Source: Tannerella forsythia | Lineage (GTDB): Bacteria; Bacteroidota; Bacteroidia; Bacteroidales; Tannerellaceae | Direction: 5' to 3' | NCBI RefSeq assembly: GCF_003860135.1 | Contig: NZ_RQYN01000013.1 | Coordinates: 1 to 62,826 of the forward strand | DNA length: 62,826 bases | Part shown: positions 8,584-16,360 of the stretch, in pieces | Layout of the letters: the number at the start of each line of letters is the position of its first letter | How positions within the stretch are numbered: the stretch's first letter is position 1 | Notes under the pieces: generated by a model | Seen by the model: the letters and a program-made list of their open reading frames with translations, nothing else | Told to the model about the DNA's origin: nothing | Database searches by the model: none | Program-made: the position numbers and the translations under genes

Positions 8584-9684
8584 ATGATGAAGGTCGGTAT
8601 TACGCACGGCGATATCAACGGCATAGGGTACGAAGTGATCCTGAAAACATTCGCCGAAGACCGCATGATGGAACTTTGCACGCCGGTGATTTACGGCTCG
8701 CTCAAAATCGCTCTTGCGTATCAGAAAACGTTGGGCATCGAACCTTTGAGTTTTAAGGTGATTCAAAAGCCTCAAGAAGCGGTAGAAGGAAAGCTGAATA
8801 TCATCAATTGTGTGCCGGCCGAACTGACGGCCACCCCCGGCGAATCGACCGAGGAGGGTGGTCAGGCAGCCTTCAAATCTCTTGAGGCGGCTGTCGAAGA
8901 CCTCAAACGCGGCGCGATCGACACGCTCGTGACGGCGCCGATCAACAAACACAACATACAGAGTGAAGGCTTTCGCTTTCCCGGTCATACGGAATACCTC
9001 GAAGAGTGCTTCGGCGAAAACGGGGTACACCGATCGCTCATGATCTTGATGAACGACAACCTGCGCGTGGCGTTGGTGACAGGTCATGTGCCGCTAACGG
9101 AAATTAAAGACAGCCTCACACAGGAGACAATTGTGCGTAAACTCGTACTTTTCAACACTTCGCTCAAGCAGGACTTCGGCATTGTTCGTCCGCGCATCGC
9201 CGTGCTCGCGCTCAATCCGCACGCCGGCGAAGCCGGTTTGCTGGGGCACGAGGAAGAGACGATCATCGTGCCGGCCATCAACGAGGCCGAGAACAAAGGT
9301 GTCATGTCGTTCGGGCCTTATGCGGCCGACGGCTTCTTCGGTTCGAAGATGTATCAACATTTTGACGGAGTATTGGCCATGTATCACGATCAGGGACTGG
9401 CTCCGTTCAAGACGCTTGCCATGGACAACGGCGTGAACTATACCGCCGGCTTGCCCATTGTCCGCACCTCGCCCGATCATGGAACAGCCTACGACATTGC
9501 CGGTCGCAACGAAGCCTCCGAGACCTCGTTCCGCCATGCCATCTATGCTTCGATCGATATCTTTCGCCACCGCGAAATCTACCGTGAGATGACGGCCAAT
9601 CCGCTACGTAAAGAATACGTAGACAAAGGTGGGCACGATAACGTCAAACTCGATCTCACGAAAGACGATATGGACGAATCGTAA
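8584..9684 (+). CDS. pdxA: 4-hydroxythreonine-4-phosphate dehydrogenase PdxA
   Basis: A 366-residue enzyme of the DXP-dependent pyridoxal-phosphate pathway, oxidising 4-phospho-hydroxy-L-threonine. Family signatures are GITHGDINGIGYEV at the N-terminus, TAPINKHNI, FPGHTEYLEE, LNPHAGEAG and the metal and substrate segment YHDQGLAPFKTL. The C-terminus is slightly longer than in enterobacterial PdxA, with a charged tail. It is followed by 560 bp without a gene that hold the first 41-bp repeat array. Confidence 0.95.
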   Translation: MMKVGITHGDINGIGYEVILKTFAEDRMMELCTPVIYGSLKIALAYQKTLGIEPLSFKVIQKPQEAVEGKLNIINCVPAELTATPGESTEEGGQAAFKSLEAAVEDLKRGAIDTLVTAPINKHNIQSEGFRFPGHTEYLEECFGENGVHRSLMILMNDNLRVALVTGHVPLTEIKDSLTQETIVRKLVLFNTSLKQDFGIVRPRIAVLALNPHAGEAGLLGHEEETIIVPAINEAENKGVMSFGPYAADGFFGSKMYQHFDGVLAMYHDQGLAPFKTLAMDNGVNYTAGLPIVRTSPDHGTAYDIAGRNEASETSFRHAIYASIDIFRHREIYREMTANPLRKEYVDKGGHDNVKLDLTKDDMDES

Positions 9685-9750
9685 CGAGGCGTTCGCGTGG
9701 AATCGGGCGAACGCTTCCTGTTCGGTTTTATCGCAAACAACGCTGCGGCG

Positions 9751-10122
9751 AATCAATCGCTACAGGAATTTTAACTACCCAAGTTGCGGCAAATAAATTC
9801 CGAAAGGAATTTTAACCACTCGATTTGTGGGAAATAAATCGTTACAGGAATTTTAACTACCCGGTTTGCGGCGAATAAATTCCGAAAGGAATTTTAACCA
9901 CTCAATTTGTGGGAAATAAATCGCTACAGGAATTTTAACCAAACAGCGTTGTGGCTAATAAATCTTCACACAGATTGATTACAATCAAGTTGCGGGGAAT
10001 AAATCTTCACGCAGATTGATTAGAATCATCGATGCGGGGAATAAATCTTTACGCAGATTGATTACAATCAAGTTGCGGGAGATAAATCTTCACACAGATT
10101 GATTAAAATCGTTATTGCGGCA
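9751..10122 (+). repeat. Tandem array 1: nine ~41-bp repeats of three sub-types
   Basis: Nine contiguous units of 41 or 42 bp begin at 9751, 9792, 9833, 9874, 9915, 9957, 9998, 10040 and 10081, with partial copies on both sides. Order is A-B-A-B-A-C-C-C-C. A and B units share GGAATTTTAAC; C units carry AGATTGATTACAATC. All end in a G-rich box such as AAGTTGCGG. B units contain the hairpin ATTCC-gaaa-GGAAT and C units AATCT-tcacgc-AGATT; A units pair poorly. The array sits between pdxA and the cytidylyltransferase promoter. There is no spacer, so it is not CRISPR. It shares period and core motif with the arrays at 22369 and 40562. Confidence 0.95.
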
Positions 10123-10191
10123 ACGAAATCGCTGCATCGTTTCCTTGAAAAGGCCAATGCGCCTCTCTTTCGCGTGCGAAGGGGAGTATAA

Positions 10192-10223
10192 ATTGTAAAA
10201 ATTGAAAAAAAGCTGTATCTTTG
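10192..10223 (+). promoter_or_regulatory. Promoter of the lipid head-group-like cluster
   Basis: ATTG at 10192-10195, a 20-bp spacer and TATCTTTG at 10216-10223 match the Bacteroidetes consensus. ATG 10248 follows after 24 bp. The promoter lies just past the end of repeat array 1. Confidence 0.65.
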
Positions 10224-10247
10224 CCCTTCCAGTAAGCTAAAGGAATT

Positions 10248-10769
10248 ATGTTCAAAAATAAAACGATTGTGTATACATCGGGAACATTCGATATGTTCCA
10301 TTACAATCATCTTCGCATGATCAACTATGCACGCAGTCTGGGCGATATCCTCATTGTCGGGGTAAGTACCGATGAGTTGGTTTCTTCATACAAGGCGCCC
10401 CCCATTATTCCGTTCAACGAGCGGATGCAGATTATCGAGGCGCTCAAAACGCCCGATATCGTCATCCCGCAACATACCCTCGATCATACCGAGATTGTCA
10501 AGAAACTCAATATCGACGCTTTTGTGGTAGGCGACGACTGGTACGGGAAATACGACTATCTGAAAGATGCCGACGTACAGGTCTTTTACTTCCCCTACGG
10601 CACGGGCGTTTCCTCGTCTTCGTTGCGCAAGACGATTCACGATTCGTACGAAAAGCATCTGCAAGACGAGCGCAAGGCCAAACCCGTATCGGTAAAAACG
10701 ATGGAAGTTGCTCCGGTAGCGGCCGAGAATACCGCTCCGAAGAAAGCCGCGTCGAAAAAAACAAAGTGA
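10248..10769 (+). CDS. Glycerol-3-phosphate cytidylyltransferase-like nucleotidyltransferase
   Basis: A 173-residue protein of the HxGH nucleotidyltransferase superfamily, closest in look to TagD/GCT enzymes that make CDP-glycerol or a similar CDP-polyol. The first motif is TSGTFDMFHYNH (His 18, His 21), where the usual HxGH glycine is Asn. The second is GVSSSSLRK, in the place of the GxSTT/SSR loop that binds the nucleotide phosphates. The C-terminal ~40 residues are Lys/Ala-rich and look disordered. It is the first gene of a tight cluster with an SDR, a CDP-alcohol phosphotransferase and an acyltransferase. It probably supplies the CDP-activated head group, but the substrate is not readable from the sequence. 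Confidence 0.75.
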   Translation: MFKNKTIVYTSGTFDMFHYNHLRMINYARSLGDILIVGVSTDELVSSYKAPPIIPFNERMQIIEALKTPDIVIPQHTLDHTEIVKKLNIDAFVVGDDWYGKYDYLKDADVQVFYFPYGTGVSSSSLRKTIHDSYEKHLQDERKAKPVSVKTMEVAPVAAENTAPKKAASKKTK

Positions 10770-10771
10770 CG

Positions 10772-11500
10772 ATGGCAAAACAAGCACTGATAACAGGCGG
10801 GACAAAAGGCATCGGGAAAGCGGTGGCCGTATGTCTGGCCAAGGCAGGATATGATTTGCTGCTTACCTACGCATCGGACGAAACAACAGCCGCGAGCCTC
10901 GCAGCCGCGTTGCGCAAAGACCATGCGGTGACGGTCGATGTGTTACAGGCCGATATCACGCGAAAGGAATCGATCGACCGTATCGAGAACCGCCTGAATG
11001 AGGCGGGCATGAAACTCGATGCCGTTGTGCTGAATGCCGGAACGACGTATCGCGCCACGTTCGAAGAGATGAACCTCGCCGAATGGGAACGGCAATTCTT
11101 CGCCAATGTGCATTTTCCGGTGTTCCTGCTTCAGCGCGTCGTGGGACGTATCGAACGGGGAGCGGCCGTCGTGTTCACCGGCTCGTTGATGGGGGTCGAA
11201 CCGCATGCCACGTCGTTGTCGTATGGCGTGACCAAATCGGCCGTTCATGCCCTGACGAAGAACCTTGTCAAATTCCTCGCGCCGTATGGCGTTCGGGTCA
11301 ATGCCGTAGCGCCCGGCTTTGTCGATACCGACTGGCAAAAGAACAAACCGGCCGAAATTCGCCGCAACATCGAGGCCAAAGTGGCGCTGGGGCGTTTCTG
11401 CCGTCCCGACGAAGTGGCGGAAATCTATCGTATGTTGATTGAAAACAGTTATATGAATGGCTCGGTGGTCGTTGCGGACGGCGGCTATGCGTATCGATGA
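10772..11500 (+). CDS. Short-chain dehydrogenase/reductase (FabG-like)
   Basis: A 242-residue SDR. The Rossmann motif TGGTKGIG is near residue 8, the NAG motif follows near residue 90, and the catalytic Ser (TGSLMG) and YxxxK (YGVTK) are intact. The C-terminal GGYAYR fits FabG-like reductases. It starts 2 bp after the cytidylyltransferase stop; ATG 10772 is preferred to the GTG at 10766 because it begins the beta-strand directly. A true FabG usually sits with fatty-acid genes. Here the neighbours point to reduction of a sugar- or polyol-phosphate or a lipid intermediate. Substrate unknown. Confidence 0.8.
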   Translation: MAKQALITGGTKGIGKAVAVCLAKAGYDLLLTYASDETTAASLAAALRKDHAVTVDVLQADITRKESIDRIENRLNEAGMKLDAVVLNAGTTYRATFEEMNLAEWERQFFANVHFPVFLLQRVVGRIERGAAVVFTGSLMGVEPHATSLSYGVTKSAVHALTKNLVKFLAPYGVRVNAVAPGFVDTDWQKNKPAEIRRNIEAKVALGRFCRPDEVAEIYRMLIENSYMNGSVVVADGGYAYR

Positions 11501-11503
11501 AAA

Positions 11504-12415
11504 ATGAGTGAAAAAGAATATGAAGCATCCCTGAAGTCGATCGAGACGGAGAATATCATCGATTTGTACTTCTACCGTCCCATTGGTTTCCGGATAGCCC
11601 GCATGCTCTGCCCTACGGGGATTACCCCCAATATGATTACCGTTCTTTCTATTTTTGTCGGGGCCGGGGCGGGATGGTTGTTCTATTTTACGAATAACCT
11701 CACGTATACGCTGCTCGGTATCCTGCTGCTCGTCTTTGCCAACATACTCGACTGTGTAGACGGACAATTGGCGCGTCTGACCGGCATCAAATCCGAAATC
11801 GGACGTATCCTCGACGGCATAGCCGGCGATATTTGGTTTACCGTTATTTACGTGGCACTGGCTTTGCGCCTCACGCACCTCTACGGAACGGCATGGTTCT
11901 TCGTGCCTGCCGTCGCGGCCGGACTGTCGCATCTCCTCCAAGCCGGCATCACCGATTATTACAAAACGCTTCATCTCTATTTTGTCAGCAAAGAAAAAGG
12001 CAAAGAATTTCAGCGTACCGAGCAGGTCAAGGCGCAACGAAAGGAGATCAAGAAACGCGTAAACAAATTTTTTTATGTGTTATACGGCTCATACACTTGG
12101 GTGCAGGAACGGTTGACTCCCGCTTTGCAGGCCATGCTGCGTACCTTGCATGCCCGTTACGGAGACGATATCCCCGAATCCATCCGGCTGCGCTTCCGCC
12201 GGCAAAGCCGCCGGCTGATGAAACGAACCATCGACTGGATGACGTTCAACGGTCGTACTTTCGTGCTCTTCGCTGTGATGCTTCTCAGTGTTCGATGGAG
12301 CGGGCTGGTATGGGTTTATTTTGCATACGAAATCGTCGTTTTAAATACGGTACTTTACGTATCCGTCCGCAAACACGAGCGTATGTGTGCCGCCATCTTG
12401 AAAGAGGAAGCATGA
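11504..12415 (+). CDS. CDP-alcohol phosphatidyltransferase family protein
   Basis: A 303-residue integral membrane enzyme of the CDP-alcohol phosphotransferase family. The signature lies at residues 83-109: DCVDGQLAR, then G100, then LDGIAGD. In the canonical pattern the last two Asp residues are four apart; here they are five apart (D104 and D109), as if one residue were inserted. Several hydrophobic helices surround it. A charged, KEKGKEFQRTEQVKAQRKEI-like cytoplasmic loop of about 60 residues splits the membrane part. It starts 3 bp after the SDR stop and overlaps the acyltransferase start by 4 bp (ATGA). The likely role is transferring an activated alcohol onto, or from, a CDP-lipid; donor and acceptor unknown. 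Confidence 0.85.
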   Translation: MSEKEYEASLKSIETENIIDLYFYRPIGFRIARMLCPTGITPNMITVLSIFVGAGAGWLFYFTNNLTYTLLGILLLVFANILDCVDGQLARLTGIKSEIGRILDGIAGDIWFTVIYVALALRLTHLYGTAWFFVPAVAAGLSHLLQAGITDYYKTLHLYFVSKEKGKEFQRTEQVKAQRKEIKKRVNKFFYVLYGSYTWVQERLTPALQAMLRTLHARYGDDIPESIRLRFRRQSRRLMKRTIDWMTFNGRTFVLFAVMLLSVRWSGLVWVYFAYEIVVLNTVLYVSVRKHERMCAAILKEEA

Positions 12416-13239
12416 AAAAAACAGTACTCGACATACGCGATTTACAGCAGTTGGCGCCCGTTTTCAAAAAAAAATGGGCGGCTTTTTTGGGGAAACGGCT
12501 CATGAAATGGCTCAACATCGGCAAGGTCAATACGATTCACGCCCGGTACAGCCACCTGCGTGGAGCCGAATTTACCTCGGCCATACTCGCCGACCCCATG
12601 ATGGACGTGAAATACAGGATTCATCACCCCGAACGCCTGAAAACACTCCCCGAAGGAGCGTTTATCACCGTTTCCAATCACCCCATCGGATCGATCGACG
12701 GAATCGTACTGATCGATCTTTTCGCCTCGCGGCGAAAAGACTTCTGCGTGATGGTCAACGGCATCTTGGAAAAAATCGGAGCGATGGCCGACAATTTCAT
12801 TGCCGTTACGCCGAGGACGGGCGGACAGACGGAAACGAATCCGGCCAATGTGAATGGCGTGCGTGCTTCGCTCGAGCGCATCAAAAACGGTCATCCGATG
12901 GGATTCTTCCCGGCCGGCGCCATGTCGTTCCGCAACAAAGAAGGAAAGATTCGCGACCTCCCGTGGACACACAGCGTCATTCGTCTGATACGTAAGGCCG
13001 GCGTGCCGGTGTATCCCGTCTACTTCGATTGCCGAAATTCGAAATTCTTCTATTGGCTCGGACAAATCAGTTGGAAAATCAGGCTCCTGCGCGTGCCTAC
13101 CGAAGCATTCAACAAACAGGGCCAAACGCTCGACGTACATATCGGGCAACCGATTGCGCCCGAAACGATCCGGAGCTATACCGATGATAAAGCGCTGGCC
13201 GATTTTCTCTATCGTACCACGTACGGTCAGAAAGGGTAA
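12412..13239 (+). CDS. Lysophospholipid acyltransferase-family protein
   Basis: A 275-residue member of the LPLAT/PlsC superfamily. The acyltransferase block 1 reads SNHPIGSIDG (His 90, Asp 96), the NHPxGxxDG form seen in many Bacteroidetes proteins rather than the plain HX4D box. Block 3 is GFFPAGAMSFR. ATG 12412 overlaps the upstream stop as ATGA, which indicates translational coupling. An in-frame reading extends much further upstream through the phosphotransferase gene, but that part is an out-of-frame shadow. With its three neighbours it suggests acylation of a lipid that carries the head group made by this cluster. Confidence 0.85.
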   Translation: MKKTVLDIRDLQQLAPVFKKKWAAFLGKRLMKWLNIGKVNTIHARYSHLRGAEFTSAILADPMMDVKYRIHHPERLKTLPEGAFITVSNHPIGSIDGIVLIDLFASRRKDFCVMVNGILEKIGAMADNFIAVTPRTGGQTETNPANVNGVRASLERIKNGHPMGFFPAGAMSFRNKEGKIRDLPWTHSVIRLIRKAGVPVYPVYFDCRNSKFFYWLGQISWKIRLLRVPTEAFNKQGQTLDVHIGQPIAPETIRSYTDDKALADFLYRTTYGQKG

Positions 13240-13291
13240 ACACCTATCTGTTTGGCCGGCTTCTGCCGATGCGGGGATTTTCAGATGTTTT

Positions 13292-13323
13292 TTTGGTCAT
13301 CTCCCGAAAATAAGGTAATTTTG
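13292..13323 (+). promoter_or_regulatory. Promoter before the sigma-54 activator gene
   Basis: TTTG at 13292-13295, a 20-bp spacer and TAATTTTG at 13316-13323 match the consensus fully; ATG 13353 follows after 29 bp. Confidence 0.7.
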
Positions 13324-13352
13324 TCAGGTCAAACTGAAAAAATTACAGCATC

Positions 13353-14534
13353 ATGATGACAGAAGGTATACAACAAATCAAACAACGATTTGGCATCATC
13401 GGCAATAGTCCGGCGCTCAACCGGGCGATTGACGTAGCGCTTCAGGTTGCGCCCACCGATCTCTCCGTGCTGATTACCGGCGAGAGTGGCGTCGGCAAGG
13501 AAAACTTTCCGCAAATCATTCATCAGAATAGTCCGCGTAAGCATGGACAATACATTGCTGTCAACTGTGGTGCCATCCCCGAAGGGACGATCGATTCCGA
13601 ATTGTTCGGACACGAAAAAGGATCGTTTACGGGCGCGTTGGCCGACCGGAAAGGCTATTTCGAAGTGGCCGACGGCGGCACGATTTTCTTAGACGAGGTC
13701 GGCGAACTGCCTATCCCCACTCAGGCGCGTTTGTTGCGGGTGCTCGAAAGCGGCGAATTTATCAAGGTCGGCTCCTCGAAGGTGCAGAAGACGGATGTGC
13801 GCATCGTGGCCGCCACGAATGTCAATCTGACAGAGGCCGTAGCGCAAAATCGTTTTCGGGAAGATTTGTATTACCGGCTCAACACCGTGCCCATCGTTAT
13901 TCCTCCGTTGCGCGACCGGCCCGAAGATATCTTGCTGCTGTTCCGCAAATTCGCGAGCGACTGTGCCGAGAAATACCGGATGCCCGCCATTCAGCTCGAA
14001 GAAAATGCTCGCCGCCTGCTGCTCAGTTACCGCTGGCCGGGTAACGTCAGAGAGTTGAAGAATGTCACGGAGCGCATTTCCGTCATCGAGCGTGATCGCA
14101 CCATCACGGCCGATGAACTGCGTCAGTACCTGCCCAATCTCGAAATGCAAAAACTCCCGGTGCTGGCGCATCAGAAAGAAGACCAGAAACTCTTTCATTC
14201 CGAACGAGAAATTCTGTATCAGGTGTTGTTCGATATGAAGAAAGATGTGAACGAACTAAAAAAACTCGTGCACGACATTATGGGCGGGAACATCCAGATG
14301 GCCGTACCCGTCGAACAGCCCGATGCACCGACCTATACGACGCATCCCATTGATACGTCGCCCATTCAGGAAGCCGAAACCGTAGAAGAGCTACTGGCGC
14401 TCGACGATGTGGAAAAAGAAATGATTCGCCGGGCATTGGAGAAACATAACGGTCGCCGTAAAAATGCCGCGGCCGAGCTTAAAATCTCGGAACGTACCCT
14501 GTACCGAAAAATTAAGGAATATGGTCTCGACTAA
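13353..14534 (+). CDS. Sigma-54-dependent transcriptional activator without receiver domain
   Basis: A 393-residue bacterial enhancer-binding protein. It opens straight into the AAA+ domain: Walker A GESGVGKE (43-50), sigma-54 contact loop GSFTGA (90-95, the Ser variant of GAFTGA), Walker B IFLDEVGE (111-118) and the arginine-finger region FREDLYYRLN. A Fis-type helix-turn-helix ends the protein (NAAAELKISERTLYRKIKEY). There is no N-terminal receiver, PAS or GAF domain, so input must come through a partner or the central linker. It overlaps lptE by 14 bp, tying it to an envelope operon. Confidence 0.9.
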   Translation: MMTEGIQQIKQRFGIIGNSPALNRAIDVALQVAPTDLSVLITGESGVGKENFPQIIHQNSPRKHGQYIAVNCGAIPEGTIDSELFGHEKGSFTGALADRKGYFEVADGGTIFLDEVGELPIPTQARLLRVLESGEFIKVGSSKVQKTDVRIVAATNVNLTEAVAQNRFREDLYYRLNTVPIVIPPLRDRPEDILLLFRKFASDCAEKYRMPAIQLEENARRLLLSYRWPGNVRELKNVTERISVIERDRTITADELRQYLPNLEMQKLPVLAHQKEDQKLFHSEREILYQVLFDMKKDVNELKKLVHDIMGGNIQMAVPVEQPDAPTYTTHPIDTSPIQEAETVEELLALDDVEKEMIRRALEKHNGRRKNAAAELKISERTLYRKIKEYGLD

Positions 14535-15057
14535 GAAAATCACCGCAACTCTGTTGACGCTTGCCACGCTGCTTATGCTCGAGGCCTGCTCGATCTCCTA
14601 CAAATTCAGCGGGACATCGATCGATTATACGGTCGTGAAATCTATTTCCATCAAGGATTTTCCCAATATGGCGCCGCTTGTCTACGGTCCTTTGGCTCAA
14701 AGATTCACCGACGAGCTGAAAGACCGGTATGTGCGTCAGACGAAGCTGAGCGTACTGCGCGAGAACGGAACACTCGACTTGGAAGGCGAAATCACGGGCT
14801 ACGAACTGACGCCGCAGGCGGTGAAAGATACACCCGACGGAAGAGCGTCGTTCGCCACCTTGACGCGTCTGACGGTTACCGTCAGGGTGCGTTATGCCAA
14901 TCAGGTGAAACCGGAGGAAGGATTTGAACAGTCTTTCTCTTCGTATCGCGACTTCGACAATACGAAAACCATCGATCAGGTACAGGATGAATTGTGTAAG
15001 GAGATTATCAATGATCTGGTCGGACAGATTTATAACGCAACGGTAGCCAATTGGTAG
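14521..15057 (+). CDS. lptE: LPS-assembly lipoprotein LptE (Bacteroidetes type)
   Basis: A 178-residue lipoprotein with lipobox MLEAC (Cys 23), then CSISYKFSGTSIDY, typical of Bacteroidetes LptE. This protein plugs the LptD barrel at the outer membrane. Predicted alternation of strands and helices continues through QRFTDELKDRYVRQTKL and the C-terminal amphipathic helix CKEIINDLVGQIYN. ATG 14521 lies inside the end of the sigma-54 activator gene (14-bp overlap), so the two are probably translationally coupled. lptD is not in the window. Confidence 0.85.
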   Translation: MVSTKKITATLLTLATLLMLEACSISYKFSGTSIDYTVVKSISIKDFPNMAPLVYGPLAQRFTDELKDRYVRQTKLSVLRENGTLDLEGEITGYELTPQAVKDTPDGRASFATLTRLTVTVRVRYANQVKPEEGFEQSFSSYRDFDNTKTIDQVQDELCKEIINDLVGQIYNATVANW

Positions 15058-15060
15058 ACG

Positions 15061-15822
15061 ATGACGTGTGAGGAATTATATCAACTGATGGAGGCGCCGG
15101 CCATGTTGTCGGAGAAAACGCTACCCGAACTCAAACAAATCGCGGAAGATTTTCCCTACTTTCATGCCGTTCAGATGCTTTATCTCAAAAATCTGCAGGC
15201 AACGAACGATCTTCGCCTCAATATTGAACTGAAAAAAAGAGCCGTTTGTGTCCCCGACAGGACGCAACTCTTCCTTTGGCTCGAAGGGGCACGTTACGAC
15301 AAGCAACCCCGTACCCAAACCGTGGAAGATCAAGAGGGGGAAAAGCAACCTTCGCGGATCGATGAATTTTTATCCGTCCCGATGGACGGAACGGAAACGA
15401 AATCGTCGAAGCCTCTTTTTGAACCGTCTGCTTCGTTGGATTATATGCGCTGGCTGACCGAGAAAGATACCGATGCCGCTGCTTCGAAAAATAAATTGCG
15501 TCATCAAGACCTGATCGATTCTTTTATCGAAAGCGGAAACGAACGGATCGGAAGACTTACGCCCGATCAGGTTGCAAAAGACCATGCCGTAGATAGCGAA
15601 GAGCCTGAGCAGCAGCATGCGACCGAATCCGATCATAGCACTCTGGATAACTCGTATTTTACTGAAACACTGGCTCATGTTTATATTCGCCAGAAACGTT
15701 ACGAGAAAGCGCTCGAGATTATTAAAAGTTTAAGTTTGAAATATCCGAAAAAAAATATTTACTTTGCAGACCAAATCCGATTCTTGGAAAAATTGATTAT
15801 TCATTCTAAACAAAAAATATAA
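15061..15822 (+). CDS. Conserved Bacteroidetes protein with C-terminal TPR-like helices
   Basis: A 253-residue cytosolic protein I cannot name. The N-terminus (EELYQLMEAPAMLSEKTLPE) and the following DFPYFHAVQMLYLKNLQ look like a helical domain. The middle is acidic and low-complexity. The C-terminus (ETLAHVYIRQKRYEKALEII and the residues after it) forms one TPR-like repeat. It starts 3 bp after lptE and its stop overlaps the secG start (TAATG), so the lptE-this-secG run is a single transcription unit. Its conserved place beside lptE and secG suggests an envelope or secretion support role. Confidence 0.75.
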   Translation: MTCEELYQLMEAPAMLSEKTLPELKQIAEDFPYFHAVQMLYLKNLQATNDLRLNIELKKRAVCVPDRTQLFLWLEGARYDKQPRTQTVEDQEGEKQPSRIDEFLSVPMDGTETKSSKPLFEPSASLDYMRWLTEKDTDAAASKNKLRHQDLIDSFIESGNERIGRLTPDQVAKDHAVDSEEPEQQHATESDHSTLDNSYFTETLAHVYIRQKRYEKALEIIKSLSLKYPKKNIYFADQIRFLEKLIIHSKQKI

Positions 15823-16190
15823 TGTACGTATTTTTATCGATTTTGATTTTTATTGCATCCGTATTCCTGATATTGATTGTATTGGTGCAAAACTCAAAAG
15901 GAGGCGGGCTGGCTTCCGGATTCTCTTCGTCGAATCAGATTATGGGCGTTCGTAAAACGACGGACTTCCTTGAAAAAGCGACATGGGCATTGGCCGGCAC
16001 AGTCGTTGTCTTGAGTATTCTCATTACTTCGTTCATTCCTCATGGTGAGTCGACGATGCAACAACAGCAGTCCGAAATACAACAGCAGGTGAACGATGCG
16101 GTGATGGTAGACCCCAATGCGGTAGGACCGAACTTCGGAACAGCGCAACCGGATGCTGCACAGCAACAACCCGAAACACCGGCCGAATAA
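15822..16190 (+). CDS. secG: Preprotein translocase subunit SecG
   Basis: A 122-residue membrane protein with two transmembrane helices separated by the SecG signature QNSKGGGLASGFSSSNQIMG, a cytosolic loop. The second helix is WALAGTVVVLSILITSF. A Gln-rich tail follows, common in this phylum. SecG assists SecYE in protein export. The start codon overlaps the upstream stop by one base. A hairpin terminator follows at 16240. Confidence 0.95.
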   Translation: MYVFLSILIFIASVFLILIVLVQNSKGGGLASGFSSSNQIMGVRKTTDFLEKATWALAGTVVVLSILITSFIPHGESTMQQQQSEIQQQVNDAVMVDPNAVGPNFGTAQPDAAQQQPETPAE

Positions 16191-16239
16191 GAGCGGAGAA
16201 GCGTAACGAAACGCTTTGTATCTGAATTTTTCGTATAAG

Positions 16240-16283
16240 CGAGGCTGTCCGGAAAGTCCCACCAGACTTTGCCGACAGCCTCG
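16240..16283 (+). terminator. Hairpin terminator after secG
   Basis: CGAGGCTGTC pairs perfectly with GACAGCCTCG, extended inward by GGAAAGTC/GACTTTGCC. Only a short, mixed T stretch follows, so it may act in either direction. Confidence 0.55.
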
Positions 16284-16360
16284 TTCGCATTATCTATCAA
16301 GACATCTTCATGAAAGATCAACCCTGACAACTTCGTTTCACGTCTATTCATAAAACTTCC

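Noticed and set aside
9751-10122. CRISPR array
   Set aside because: Units are contiguous with no unique spacers and vary along their whole length; no cas genes are in the window. The same holds for the arrays at 22369 and 40562.
11833-13239. 468-codon reading frame running through the phosphotransferase gene
   Set aside because: Only the part from 12412 is real (the acyltransferase). The upstream part is an out-of-frame reading of the CDP-alcohol phosphotransferase, with unnatural Arg/Ser-rich composition.
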